Assembly (NCBI GenBank): GCA_034509495.1
Contig: CM067522.1
Span: forward strand, 5,885,148-5,949,147
DNA from: Acestrorhynchus altus
Taxonomy: Eukaryota > Chordata > Actinopteri > Characiformes > Acestrorhynchidae
Length of the DNA: 64,000 nt
Reading direction: 5' to 3'
Both the position numbers and the translations under genes were made by a program. Shown here in pieces: positions 12,496 to 23,961 of the stretch (position 1 is its first letter; each line of letters begins with the position of its first letter). The notes below the pieces were generated by a model, which worked only from the letters and a program-made list of their open reading frames with translations, did no database searches and had not been told where the DNA came from.

Positions 12496-12958
12496 TGTCA
12501 AGTGCGAGCAGACAGAACAAGGACAAGGGTGTGGAGGTAAACGCTGGGGTTAGGATTTCATTAAGAACAAAAAGTACAAAACAAATGAAACTAACTGAAC
12601 TACTAAACAAATGACTGACTAAAACATATAAGAAAACAAACCAACAAACCTACAAACTGACACGCTCTACACAAAGTTGGAAAACAAAGCCAGACAGCAA
12701 AAAACCATGACAGAAACAAAAGGACTGACAAAGACAGACTGAGACAAAGGGTCTTAAATACAACAGGACATAGACAACACCTGGGACATGATAAGAGGGG
12801 GCAGGATTACAAATCAGACACAGATGGGAAGGGGCGGAGCAAGGGAGGAGACAAGGACAAAAACAAACAACCCATGTGCTTAGGAGCACATTGAGAAAAC
12901 AACAACATCAAGACAGGAAGACAGAGGTAAACTGGACTGACAAAGGGCAGACATGACA
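12496..12958 (-). mobile_element. solo LTR, family L copy 1
   Basis: A 463-bp block beginning TGTCAAGTG and ending CATGACA, so TGTCA and TGACA form short inverted ends with the TG...CA termini of LTR retrotransposons. It is flanked by ATATT (12491-12495) and ATACT (12959-12963), a 5-bp target-site duplication with one mismatch. It aligns by eye over its whole length with 60156-60590 and, inverted, with 15804-16120. On the minus strand a TATA-like TATTTAAG (12760-12753) sits just upstream of the conserved CAGTCTGTCTTTGTCAG. No internal retroelement genes adjoin, so this is a recombined solo LTR. Whether the parent was Ty3-type or another retroelement cannot be told from the LTR. Confidence 0.8.
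12753..12760 (-). promoter_or_regulatory. TATA-like box of solo LTR copy 1
   Basis: TATTTAAG on the minus strand, at the same alignment position as TATATAAG in LTR copy 2. Position and conservation suggest the LTR promoter. Confidence 0.5.
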
Positions 12959-12963
12959 ATACT

Positions 12964-14759
12964 GATAAAGCACTTAATCAGCTGTGAAAAGATGAAATAA
13001 GGCATAGAATAGTTCACTCATTTCTTGAACATTCTTTTCTAAGAGCTACATGTCAACCACACACCACAGTGATTGTAATCACTCACCACCTTTTCCAAAA
13101 GCAGAAATGGGAGGTTTTACTCATTTAAGCATATTCAAGGATACTGATGTTGGTGGATTCATACTGCAGGATATTTTTGAAAGGGTGCTTTTGCTTTTTT
13201 ACATACATTTGTAAAGAAATATTAGTGGATGTTTTCTCTGCTCTCTTACTAATTCAAATATGTGAAATATGTGGAACATCGTTAAAATATATTATATTAG
13301 CAATGAGAAAATGAGAAAATGAGAAAATGTTGCAGCCTGGACCTGGTCTGTGTTTACACCATTCAGTGTGTAAAACTATTCTCTGTTATTCCCAGTAACT
13401 CCAATCAGGCCCACCATGCTGACTTGCTGCCACTAACAGCTGCCACACACTGACTGGCAGTTTTCATTTTTGACTGGCAGGCTCTAGTAAAAGCTACCAT
13501 TGCTTGACTGGCAGCTGCCATTTGCTGACTTACATTTGTTGGATAGAGCTAGCAATGATGCATAATATCATTCATAACCTGGAGACTAATTCCCTCTATT
13601 ATTAGCATAATTACAGCAAAGATATATATTTAGTAAATTTGAAAACATACCAAGAGAAATGTGTTAAATGGAAAAGTGTGAAGCTTTTCTTTCAGTACTG
13701 AAATGTATTGGAATTTAGGTGCTGTAAGTATTAATGCAAACATTGTATTTGCAATGTATTATAGTATTCATAATATTCTAAACATTAGTGTTCATGAGGA
13801 TCTTTCACTTAAGTAAGAGACAGGAAATGTAGAATGAAGCACCTGCTCAGAATTTTAGCCGCGTAAATCCCACTGTGACTTTTTGATGCATAATAAGGGC
13901 TGCTTATGAAAATGCTGCTGTCAGCATTCAGCTCAGTCTCAGAGCACACAGTGAAGAGGGTTTTATTTAATTATGAAATCAGTCTGCTGCTGACGTTTAT
14001 TACATTTTTAATCAAAAGTGGAAAAATTATGACCCACCACCTGCCACGACTTTCACAATTTTTCTTTTCACTCAAATTATGTACAGTAACATTTAACTTG
14101 CTACTAAATTCACTAAACATTGAACTACAATGCATTTATTACATTTACAAAACTTCAAATACTTTGAGAACACTTTTACCTGACATTCATAGTATAATTC
14201 AGTCATTCAGAAGGTGCAAGTCATTCATTTATTTTTCATTGCCAGCTTCTGAAAAGGCCTTTTCTTCGAAAGCATTTCTGTTATGTATGATGCTTTTCAT
14301 TGTGTTACACATTCATTACACTACTGTTATTAACAAGCTACATAATTTACAGGAAACTGAAATGTTATGAAGATTATGAACATTATGAACATTCAACTGA
14401 AACAGTTATTTATACAGTAACTTACAGTTTTAAATGTTTCTTCCTCTTCTGCTCAAAACCCATTTGTAGCATCACCTGAAATTTCAGAATCAGAATTCAC
14501 AGAAATTCAATGAGGTTTGAGTGAGAAATAATTCATCCTGAATCATACTGAATATGATATTCACTCATCTGAAGTCTTTCTTGTAGTGTTACTATTAGAA
14601 ACATTCTTACTTTATCTAATGATTCTCTTCGAAAACACTCTTTCATTAAATATTTAAATATTAAATTCATAGGTCTCTATCAACGTCAAGAACAAATCTA
14701 CACCATTGGCATTTAAATGTATGCCTTTATCCAGAGCGACTTATTAAGTTACTCATAAT
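12964..14759. other. non-coding; two small tandem patches
   Basis: Mostly unique. At 13303-13328 the 8-mer GAGAAAAT occurs three times. At about 13420-13530 the phrase TGACTGGCAG recurs irregularly with GCTGCCA, giving a short degenerate repeat able to pair with itself (CTGGCAGCTGCCA). An open frame of 154 codons at 13906-14370 is AT-rich and hydrophobic in composition and matches no family I know. Confidence 0.5.
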
Positions 14760-14807
14760 ACAGTGGTGGGTACAGTACTGTTAGGAGCCTTTGGCAAGTA
14801 TCAGGGT

Positions 14808-15690
14808 TTAAATTGTTTTTGTAGCCAAAAGTTTTTTTCTCGTTTGAGGGATTTTCATACATTCTTCTTTGCAAAAGTTTTCCAGTTCAGTGAGACTCCT
14901 GGGCTGTTTTGCATGCACTGCTCTTTTGAGGTCTATCCACAGATTTTCAGTGATGTTCAGATGAGGGGACTGAGGGCCATGGTAAAAAACTTCAGCTTGC
15001 ATTTCGTGCTTAGGATCATTATCCATTTATAGAAGCCATCCTCTTTTCAATTTCAGCTTTTTTTTACATATCATGGAGCAATGTTTGCTTCAAGAACTGG
15101 AAATTAATTTATTTCATTTTTCCCTCTTCTTGTGAAATGTTCCCAGTGCCATTGGTTGCAACACATCCCTAAAGCATGATTGATCCACTCCCATGCTTAA
15201 CGGTGGGAGCGGTGTTCTATTCATGAATTTCTGTGGCCCTATTCTCCAACAATACCCTTGCTCATTGCAGCCATTGTTCTATTTTAACCTTCATCCACAA
15301 GAAATGTTTACAAAATACATCAGGCTTGTTTAGATGTTCTTTTGCAAATGTCTGATGTTGAATTTTGTCCTGAGGATGTAGGAGATGTTTTCTTCTGATG
15401 AATTTTGTACCAGAACTCCAGAGTCTACTAAATGCTTTGCAGTCAAGCAGGAGTTCTCATTAGCCTTTGAAGCAATCCTATGAGCAGCTGTCTCTAAAAA
15501 TATTTTTAGTCTTCCAGTGGAGGTTCCAGATTAACATTTACTGTTTGTTTTAACTGCAAGACCTTAAATACATTTTGAATCTGTAGGTCTCAAACATTCA
15601 TTTTCAGAATGCTTGACAGCTGCGTAGAAGAACCCATGACTGCTGTTTTGTGGCTGAAGATTAGAGGATCCCTAATCCCTAATGATAATT
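14808..15690 (-). pseudogene. Tc1 transposase remnant
   Basis: The best-preserved frame (15026-14808) runs from DNDPKH, the second catalytic aspartate block, through QSPHLNITENLWIDLKRAV, holding the third catalytic residue Glu, to LTELENFCKEECMKIPQTR at the C-terminus. Asp and Glu are about 25 residues apart, whereas DD34E enzymes have 34 residues between them, so about ten codons are deleted. The N-terminal two-thirds up to about 15690 is recognisable only as nucleotide similarity with stops. Non-functional. Confidence 0.82.
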
Positions 15691-15803
15691 ATGAACACAC
15701 CATAACCCTAACAGACTAATTAAGATCTGAGACCTCAATCAAAGTATCTTTGTGCTCAGATCTCCTTGGGTTCCCAAACTTTTGCAAGGTACTCTTCTCC
15801 TAC

Positions 15804-16120
15804 TGTCACACATCTGTCTTGTCCATCTCTGGTCTCTCTTTGTTTTGTTTATCTCTCCTTGTGCTTTTCTGTCTCCGCCCATTCCCAGTTGTGTCCTATT
15901 CTATCCCTGCCTCATCATTATCATGGTCCAGTCTTGTCTAATGTTCTCGTTTGTGTATATAAGCCCCTTGGTCTTAGTCTGTCTTTGTCAGTCTTCTTGT
16001 CAACATGTGTAGTCTTGTCGATAGTCGTGATGGTTAGTGTTTATGTAATCTGCTTCATAAATCTTCAACCCTATGTGTCCTTCTGCTTCCTACCTGCTTG
16101 TTAAATCTGCATTTCTTACA
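15804..16120 (+). mobile_element. solo LTR, family L copy 2 (diverged, shorter)
   Basis: Begins TGTCACACATCTGTCTTGTC and ends near TTTCTTACA. It aligns with the complement of the copies at 12496-12958 and 60156-60590: shared blocks include CATTCCCAGTTGTGTC, TTATCATGGTCCAG and CAGTCTGTCTTTGTCAGT. At 317 bp it is about 120-145 bp shorter than the others. No target-site duplication is visible. It sits between the inner and outer end repeats of the Tc1 element, so it inserted after that element. High divergence makes it the oldest or a subfamily member. Confidence 0.65.
15956..15963 (+). promoter_or_regulatory. TATA box of solo LTR copy 2
   Basis: TATATAAG, a near-consensus TATA box, followed by GCCCCTTGG and the conserved CAGTCTGTCTTTGTCAG. 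The matching location in copy 1 holds TATTTAAG. Confidence 0.6.
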
Positions 16121-16245
16121 TTGCACTGGTATTGATAAAATGTAAAAAAAAGAAGAATGTTTCCTCTTTAACTTCATGGCATCTTCAGTTTGTTTAACTG
16201 TTCACAATAACAGTCTTTTTAAGAAGGGATGCCCAAATGTTTGCA

Positions 16246-17039
16246 TAACATTGGACATCCTGATGCACACATAAGAATCATGCACATTTAGACAACCGCT
16301 GTAGAAGACTGGTCTGGGTTTAGTTACCATATGGTCAAACATCTACTACAGGTACAATTTTTTAAAGGTATTCTTGAGCTGGAAAGTCATTTGTCTCTGT
16401 TAAACCCATACAATTGCTAGTCGGTTAGATTAGAAGAGGTCTGGAAACCCCAAGGTCTGCTTGCAGCAGGCTGAGGGATTATTGATCTCCACATTGATTT
16501 TTAAACAGAGGAATGGGGATGGATGGGAAATTAATAATTCCAGTTGTCTACCTGAGACAACCACCTATGTGAGCTCCAATGAGACACAGGAGGAATTGCT
16601 GGTCTATTGCACCTAAACCATGCCTGCAGACCTGAGCTGCAATCTATTTCTGTCTGTAGTGTAATTATATTGTATCATCTGTCTTTCACCACTGAAGCTA
16701 GTTTGGCTATAGTTTGTCTTTAGTGCAAAGACATATGCGGATCGATATGACGGATACAAGGAAAGAAGAACTGTGAGCTGTTGACTAAACATTGGCAACC
16801 CATGTGTGAATGTTCACTTCTCACATGTGAAAGCTGCAAATGTGACATTATAAACAAGTCAAAGGCATTTGCTGTGCTGATACTCACATGCATTGTAACA
16901 CCAAACTAAAGCTTATTTCCTGTGTTTACATGCACACAATATGCAGGTTATGTTCTAAACCTAGAAAATTAAACATAATCGATACAAAACTGAATTGTAT
17001 AACAGACTAGTCCATAAATTCCATTCAAACATACAGTCA
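16246..17039. other. non-coding, no clear feature
   Basis: Unique sequence without recognisable genes or repeats. Confidence 0.5.
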
Positions 17040-17960
17040 TTATGTACACTATATGGACAAAAGTACAGGGACACCCAGTCATTTGTGGTTTCTTTTGTTT
17101 CAAAATCGTGGATGTTAACAGTTTGTCTTGCTATTGTTGGAGTAACTGTCTCAGGGAAGACTTTATAGATTCTGAGTGTTTATGTGCTGTTTTAATTGCG
17201 TTCAGTGACAAGAACATTCATGAGGTCAAGAATTCAATAATCACTACCCAACATTATTCCTTATAGCACACATCTACCATTATACATGTGTGTGCATTTT
17301 CGCATTTATGCCAGCAATGGGTGCTGAAAGTAGCTGAAAGCATTCTTTTGAAGAGGTGTTAATTTAGACGTTTTGTGAAAGAATGGGTTGTCCTGAAAAA
17401 GCTCATTGAATTCCAGCATGGTACTGTAATGGGATGTCAGTGTTGCAACAAGTCAGTTTGTGAAATTTCTTCAGTCCTAGATATCCCTTGATAAACTGTA
17501 TGAGTGGTATTTTTGAAAAGTGGAAGCATTTAGGAAACACAGCAATTCAGCCACAAAGTGTCAGACCAAGTTACAGACCAGGTCGCCAATTGCTGAGGCT
17601 TATAGGGCATGAGAGTTGTCAGCGATCTGCTGACTCAAAAAGTGCTGAGTTCCAAAACTGCTGTTAGAGCTACAAAGGGGGTCATCCATAATGCCTATAG
17701 ATTTAGAGTGGGATGACTAAGGTTTTCTGAAGTTCAGTGTCAAGTTTCCACAGTCTGTGATGTTTATATCAAGTCTAAAGTCAATGCAGCCTTTACAAGG
17801 AGATCTTAGAGCACTTCATGTTTCTGTCTACTAACAAGCTTTATGCAGATGCCGATTTCCTTTTCCAGCAGGATTTAGCCCTGCCCACAGTGCCAGAACT
17901 ACAATCCAATGGTTTAACTGTAATGTGATCGAACAGCCAGCCAAATTTCTGTACCTGAAA
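17040..17960 (+). mobile_element. Tc1-like element, 5' end and transposase debris
   Basis: Starts with the terminus TACACTATATGGACAAAAGT followed by GGGACACCCAGTCATT, a well-known end of a fish Tc1-like group. Plus-strand coding debris follows at 17370-17660: GTGAAAGAATGGGTTGTCCT opens a frame reading FVKEWVVLKKLIEFQHGTV, then CCNKSVCEISSVLD and GIFEKWKHLGNTAIQPQS, the helix-turn-helix DNA-binding half of such a transposase. Frameshifts are frequent. The catalytic half is barely recognisable (17780-17950) and no right terminus is visible. The DNA-binding half recurs at 35458-35745 and the C-terminal part is shared with the short elements at 20600, 25745 and 48105. Confidence 0.75.
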
Positions 17961-18159
17961 CTGAGAATCTGTGGTTTATTGTCATGAGGTAAAGATACTA
18001 CATTCCTTTTTCATGAATTTAAGCCACACTGATCAAAAGTAAAACAAAAAGACTTGAAATTTTTCACTTGCAATGTTTAAATTAAATGTGTGAATTAAAC
18101 TACTAACAAAAGAGAACAGTTGTACAATGGTTGCTATTCATATTATTCTGACAACACTA

Positions 18160-18161
<2 letters not shown>

Positions 18162-18204
<43 letters not shown>

Positions 18205-18212
18205 GGGGGGGG
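18162..18212. repeat. (GT)n followed by (G)n
   Basis: About twenty GT units ending in a run of eleven G. An alternating tract joined to a homopolymer is prone to length change. Confidence 0.95.
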
Positions 18213-18486
18213 TCTTTATTTACTTGTATGAATCATATGGCAGCAGATTCACTGTTATAGATTACAGCCCCATCACTATTGATCATACAAAATGAGTCGT
18301 TTAACATTCTCAGTTAAAGAATATCACAATTATACTTACTGTTGGACACTGTGTCTAAATCTTTCTTTGTGTTGCTAAATGTGTGTGCATGTGTGTTTTT
18401 GTGTAATATAAGCTCTTACATATCTTTTCAAATATGTTTGAGTTTCTTATAAATCTCATAAAACTAGCTTTTTGCCCCTGCACAGA

Positions 18487-18585
18487 GAAACCAGCATTCA
18501 CCAGTGAACCAGACCATTACCAGACCAGCATAAACTAATTTAGACCACTTTAGATGAACATGGAACTCATGCTGGTCTAAGTTGT
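18487..18585. repeat. ACCAGCAT-type inverted repeat cluster
   Basis: Several copies of ACCAG(C/A)(A) on one strand, including GACCAGCATAAAC and TAGACCACTTTAG, face a reverse-complement copy CATGCTGGTCTAA at about 18569. This resembles a common fish repeat rich in ACCAGCATG words. Confidence 0.55.
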
Positions 18586-20599
18586 TTGTTTCAGCCAGAT
18601 GTTTGAACATTTCACAATGAACGGACCCAATTAAATCATCCAGAATACTTGGAATAAAATGATTTTATTCCAATAAATGGTTGGAGGTATTGCTCCAGCA
18701 GCAATGTAACAGAAAGTTACCAGATTATGTTAATTTAATATAATATTAATTTTATAAGTGATAGACTATTCAGGTGTTTACTAAGAGGTTGCTACTCAAA
18801 ATCTTTCCAGACTGATCTTCAATGGCTGTTTCCTTTAAAACCACAATAATGAAAGATTTTGATACCATTCATCAGCCAAACTCTTCCTGTCTACTTTCAC
18901 ATTAGTTGGCGATTAGCTTTGTGGTTTCTTGACTGGAATTAAAGATGTCCTGGTGGCAAAAACTTGAATGCTTCTACACTTACTTCCAGCAAGACATGAT
19001 ATTCACTTTCCATTCTGGGATGAACTACATTTTGCTTTTAACAATTAAGTGTACTTTCATTAGCTTGGTTTAATTACGAAAAGCGACCCACATTAGCATT
19101 TTAATGGTCCCCCTTCATTTCTCTGTGGAAACAAAGAGACTAAAAGCAGCTCATCCAACCTAGCCAAGAATCTAAGGTATTTCACATTCAACAGCCATTT
19201 AAGAAGCGTTTGTTATGCCGAGATAATTAAGATCAAGTCTTTAATGATTTGCTCTTAACACTCCATCAGTTGGATGACTCATTTTTTTTTAACTTCACGA
19301 GAAGCGATTTTCATTCATAAAGTGGTTTTGGATTTTAAATTAATTGAAAGTTTGCCTTTCTTCACAGTAAACACTTTCCACAGCAAAAGTTCCACATCAA
19401 AAGTATAATTAATTCTATAAAACCTAAAGTCTTGCTAATGATACATTCATTTTTTGGCTTTGTCTACTTTAGCTCATTAAATTCTGCACCCAGAGTAGTT
19501 CATCATGTGCATGATGTCCACAGTGGGCATAGTAAATATATCAGCACGTGAAATTGGACTTTTATGTGTCCTAACATGTTTTCTATTAGTTGTTGTCTTC
19601 ATTGTTATGCAAGATCATGCAGAGCATAATTCTGATTACTGGTGAAATGTTAGTGCAGAGGTTTAAACCCCATAGCCCCAGCTTTCACATGACCAATGAG
19701 AAACCCTCAGGGCCTAGAACGTAGGAGGAACGTAGTGGAATTTTCCTATCACTGTCTGATTTCAAGTGGGTGGGACAGGTTTCATATATAAAAAGCTTTA
19801 CTCTATACCTTCAAGAAGAAATACATCACTGTCTGTTCATACCAGCAGTTGACTGGATTCAGTCAGCTGTTGTTAGCTCTATGCCAAGACTCACACTACT
19901 AAATACAAAGTAAAATACAGTATTTGTCCAAATTTTCATGGAAATGTCTTTTCAATGGATGCATTCAGCTATTTTAAGATGCACACATTGCTGACACAGA
20001 CGTGCAAGTGCACATACACACGCACAAACACACACCATAGTGCTTCGTGTGTAAACAAATGAAGCCATGGTTTGGTGCACATAGTATATAAGCAATCCTA
20101 AAGTGCTTGCTTGAATTGTTTCCTACCTGCAGAAGCTGTCAGTTGCTGGGAGACTGCAGATGAGTGAGGAAGTGTGAGCACCTTCAGATTTTTGTTTTTG
20201 ACAAAATGACAGAAAAAATGAACAACATTACGGCATTGAATTTTGTGTAAAGCTTGGAGATTCCAAAGCTTGGAGATTCCCAAGTGAAAATAATTTGTAG
20301 ACAGACCTGTGGGCAGTGGGCAGATTTCAATCCACAGATTGAAGACAACTTGCAGAATGCGACGGATCAGCTGCTGGCTCTAAAGAGGTGTTCTATCTTC
20401 TGACAGTGGCAGAACCGTTAGGAGAAGTGTGTGACAGACCAAGAGGACTATTTTGAAGGAGGTTAGTGTAAGATTGTTGCATCTGAATACTTGTTTGAAT
20501 TAATCTGAAATCATGATTTTTTATGAATAAAGTTTGGATATTTTTTTAACAAACCTCGTACACAAACAGCTTGTCTAGTCCCTGTGGAGAAGAATTTAC
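18586..20599. other. non-coding; candidate conserved block at 18840-19345
   Basis: 18840-19345 is complex, repeat-free DNA with homeodomain-type cores: TAATTA at 19071, ATAATTAA at 19223 and TTAATTG at about 19340. This is the look of a developmental enhancer, inferred only. Near 20251-20281 a 16-bp unit AGCTTGGAGATTCCAA occurs twice in tandem. No gene is visible. Confidence 0.4.
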
Positions 20600-20930
20600 A
20601 AAAGAATAGGACTCTCTGGAACAAATAAAAAAGAACCTATTGGCCTAACGCCAGACATGGGCAAGAGGGATAAAAAGCCCCCCAGAACTGAGCTGTAGAG
20701 CAGTGGAGCTGTTATCTCTGGAAATACATTGCTCATTCGTCATCCGTTGGGGATATGGTGGGGTGGTGATCATCCAACATCCTCACTTCACTAATGCTCT
20801 TATTGCTGAATGTATTCAAATAGTCAGAGTAATTGTCTAAAATCTAGTAGAAATCATTCCCTGGAGAGTAGAGACAGTTATTCCAACAAAAGCAGAATCC
20901 CATAACAAAGCTAGGACAATTTTTATTGAG
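20600..20930 (+). mobile_element. degenerate Tc1-like fragment (family T copy)
   Basis: Contains the wording AACGCCAGACATGGGCAAG, GGTGGTGATCATCCAACATC and TCACTAATGCTCTTATTG, the 3' half of a Tc1-like group whose complete forms end ...GTCCACATACTTTTGG. The same wording is at 25745-26149 and 48105-48380. Orientation is plus. Inner and outer ends are missing or unrecognisable. Confidence 0.65.
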
Positions 20931-21599
20931 GTATTTTTTAAACATTTGTTGCCTGAACTGAAGGCCTTTGTTTATTAGTCCTGGTTCATCACAGCAATTA
21001 TGACTTATCTTCTCATAAACAACAATGAAATACTCCCAGTTATAGTTCAGCTTGTAAGGAGCTGTAAAATGGCATACTATTGGTTCTTCTGGTACTTGGT
21101 TCTTTGTCACCACATTGGGTTTGAATTTATACAGTGACTCAGTACTTACATTAAACCTTGTGCTTGTTTTTACAGTGCTTATGGTCAACTAGATGCCATT
21201 GCATATTAAGATCATGCACAAGGAAATTAGCAGATGGTCTTGAGTCTGGATGAGGCATTTGGATCTGGAGTTTGTTTCTGTTGAGGATCAAGTAACACAG
21301 TAAAGCAGGCTGAAGCATCAGGATAAAGCACTTAGAGACAGAACCAAAACAATAGGAGTGTCAAATTAAAATGTGTGGCACCATTGTAGAGAATTATGAA
21401 TTCACTGATGCACAACAGTAAAAGACCAGCAACAGCAAATGACCTGGTAAACCATAATAAGGTGTGAAAAATCTCATTTAAATCATGAAGATTCTTGTTA
21501 GTATTCTTGATCAGTTTTAATGAAATGCTTAAAGAATAGTAGCAAAGGTTTAAGTGCAGAATATATCAGAATATATAGGCTTTATCAGAAGATACAAAC

Positions 21600-22020
21600 C
21601 AGTGGGCTTAAGAACCCGTGTTATAGAAATGAAAAGCACATTGAATTCTGAACAACGTCAGATGGACAGATGAAACAAAGCCAAACCTGAACCATATTGA
21701 TTGAATCTCATCTGTAAAACATGTTGCATGGGAACTGTAGCAGCCAGTGGAACTGTATCAGTTTCCTTTATTGATGATGTGACATCTGACTGCAGCAGCA
21801 AAATGAATTCTGAAGGGTTGAGAACTGCTTGGACTTAACAGACTAACAGACTAGTGCTTTAGTCAGTTGGTGTTTTTACAATGAAAAATGAATAGACTTT
21901 CAATGCATAGACTCAAGAATAGGCTTCTAAAGGGTTCAGGGCCAAATTTGAATGATATGGACTGACCAAGTCGATCAGCCAATCTCAACCTCATTAAGCA
22001 TGTTTTTCCGATAAAATGTA
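21600..22020 (+). pseudogene. Tc1-like transposase remnant, catalytic Glu changed to Lys
   Basis: Plus-strand wording includes GATGGACAGATGAAAC (first Asp region, 21661), TTTATTGATGATGTGACATC (21769) and AGTCGATCAGCCAATCTC-AACCTCATTAAGCATG (21970-22002). The last reads LNLIKH where the family has LNPIEH, so Pro became Leu and the catalytic Glu codon GAG became AAG. Large parts are absent and stops interrupt it. It belongs to a Tc1-like subgroup different from those at 4-7 kb. Confidence 0.6.
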
Positions 22021-23925
22021 TTGAAAAAATTGAAACATTGCTATATTCCAATATATACATAGTGTGTTTACAAAACCATAAATGCAACAATATTTTAAGC
22101 TTGTAATAAGACATCTGCTGTCACATCTTGGTGGTCTTTGTAAATGTTGAAAAAAATGTCAAACACCATGACAGAAAAATAGCACAGTTAACTTGCACCT
22201 AAAGAGTTTCAGTATTCTTAGAACATGAATATTCAGATGTGTAAGTGACTTTAACAGGATCTCTATTCACACCAAACAAAGAAAACAAAAGTGTTGAGAG
22301 TAGGCTGATTGGAGAACGCAAGAAGGGTCAACGTTTTGGGTTTTGCAATCGGGGAAGCTGGGGAAATGCTGAGCTCCTTTGTGTTGTCACATGCATCAAG
22401 TCCTGTTTGGGCACACAGAGTAGAAAGAAATTAACACTGATGCTGTTTATCGCTTGCTAATGTGGCAACTGATGTGATCATTTATACCTCATAAGAATTT
22501 AGAAACTCTCAGCAAAAACCACTGGCCTATGACACCAACTTCTGGGAATCTTGTGTATGAGAGAATGTTTGATGGCTAAAAACATAATTTGAGAAGTTAT
22601 GAAGAAATACACTGGTTTGTGGGTTTGTTGAGCTTTTTATGTAGACTTCTGTTGTTCTTCTTTGAGACCTTCCTGACCTGCTGAAAATGAAGAATTTTGG
22701 AACTGATGTAAGGGGTCTAACAACTACATATACATTATACCAGTTAGGAGGGTTCATGTTCAAAATGTATTTTACTCCTTTTACCTAATCAGCCACGACT
22801 ATTATCTTCAGTATAAATCTCCTCCGACTGGTTATTGGTATAGTTAAAAGAAAAGGTTATGAAATTGCCAGGTTCCTGATAGAGCTCATCAGTCCTGATT
22901 GTCTGTGGATTCATACTGTCTAAAATTCTAGTTACAAATTCAATATATAAAACTAACACACAAAATGAACAAAAACAGTCACTGCGCCCTTTTGTTCCCT
23001 TAAGAAGCGTAATGTTGGCTCAGAAGTTTGCAGGAAACATCTGGGGCAAGGCAAACTGCTGGCGTTAGCCAGACAGCTGGCCAGCCATTTTCTCTCACAA
23101 TCAAAACACCTATATTCTTAACCATAATCAACTCAGCTCAGCTGGAGAAATGCATGACCTCTTTGTCTTCTTAATCAAGACTCACCTCTCATTTTTTCCA
23201 AATTAGATGCAATTGTACACCCAAGAGAGCTCAGCTCCTTGATGATTAAGGAAGCTTGATTGGGCAAAATCAAGCATCAGCTGATAACATGTTATGAGAA
23301 AATGGAGCTCATGGACTGACCGCATTTCAAAGCAATTTCCATGCATGCAGGACTTGTTTTCCACAACTTCCTTAAACTTCTGTCAATCCTGAAACAGATG
23401 CTGGGGCAAAAATAAAACACAATAGGTTGCCTGAGGTCAGTAAACTTTCAAAAGCCTTAGGTAATTCTCACCTAGCAGGGTGTAAAGCAAAGTAGCTTTT
23501 CTGATTCTGAAAAAAAAAAAAAAAACCTCAAACTTAGAATGGCTGGGAATGCTGAAATGTTACCAACACTGGGTTGGCAACTGCTTAGCTGTGTCCTAAT
23601 GCACCCTTTCATGTGACCCAGTGAAGTGGTTATTGAGTGTTTTCTAGGGAGAGAAAAACACAGATATGGCCAATGTGGATCGAAAATCAGAGAGAAGGTC
23701 TGTGAAAGCAAATTTTTCCAAGACCTCATGTATATTCATTTTCATCTGTATAGGGCGTATGACATTCAATACATAAATAAATAAAATAAAAATAAGATTA
23801 AAGTATGGTAAACATAAAACAACATGACGTCAACAACAACAACTAAAAACTATTATAGAGACACCATAAACTTTACTCAGCTCAAAGAAATGAATTAATT
23901 ACATATTTAAAGTGATAACAATGTT

Positions 23926-23961
<36 letters not shown>

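Larger units (their letters stand above)
14760..16245 (-). mobile_element. Tc1 transposon split by a solo LTR
   Basis: A second Tc1 subfamily, with transposase on the minus strand from about 15690 to 14808. Plus-strand phrases such as TTTTAACCTTCATCCACAAG (15281), CATCAGGCTTGTTTAGATGTTC and CCAGAACTCCAGAGTCTACT match this subfamily. Past the transposase start lie an inner GTTCCCAAACTTTTGCAA (15769) and an outer GATGCCCAAATGTTTGCATA (16229) copy, giving the doubled-end structure of Tc1 elements. The spacer between them is interrupted by the LTR at 15804-16120. The left terminus near 14760 is degraded, so that boundary is approximate. Confidence 0.75.

Noticed and set aside
13906..14370. 154-codon plus-strand open frame
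   Set aside because: AT-rich and hydrophobic by composition, no domain or motif I recognise, no sign of splice sites or flanking exons. Length is within chance for AT-poor-stop stretches.
15750..16104. Overlapping plus-strand frames of up to 112 codons
   Set aside because: They lie inside a solo LTR and its junction; the peptide is rich in Leu, Ser and Cys because of the pyrimidine-rich LTR strand.
20844..21188. 114-codon minus-strand open frame
   Set aside because: Its C-terminal third is antisense to the Tc1-like fragment at 20600-20930 and the rest resembles no protein family.
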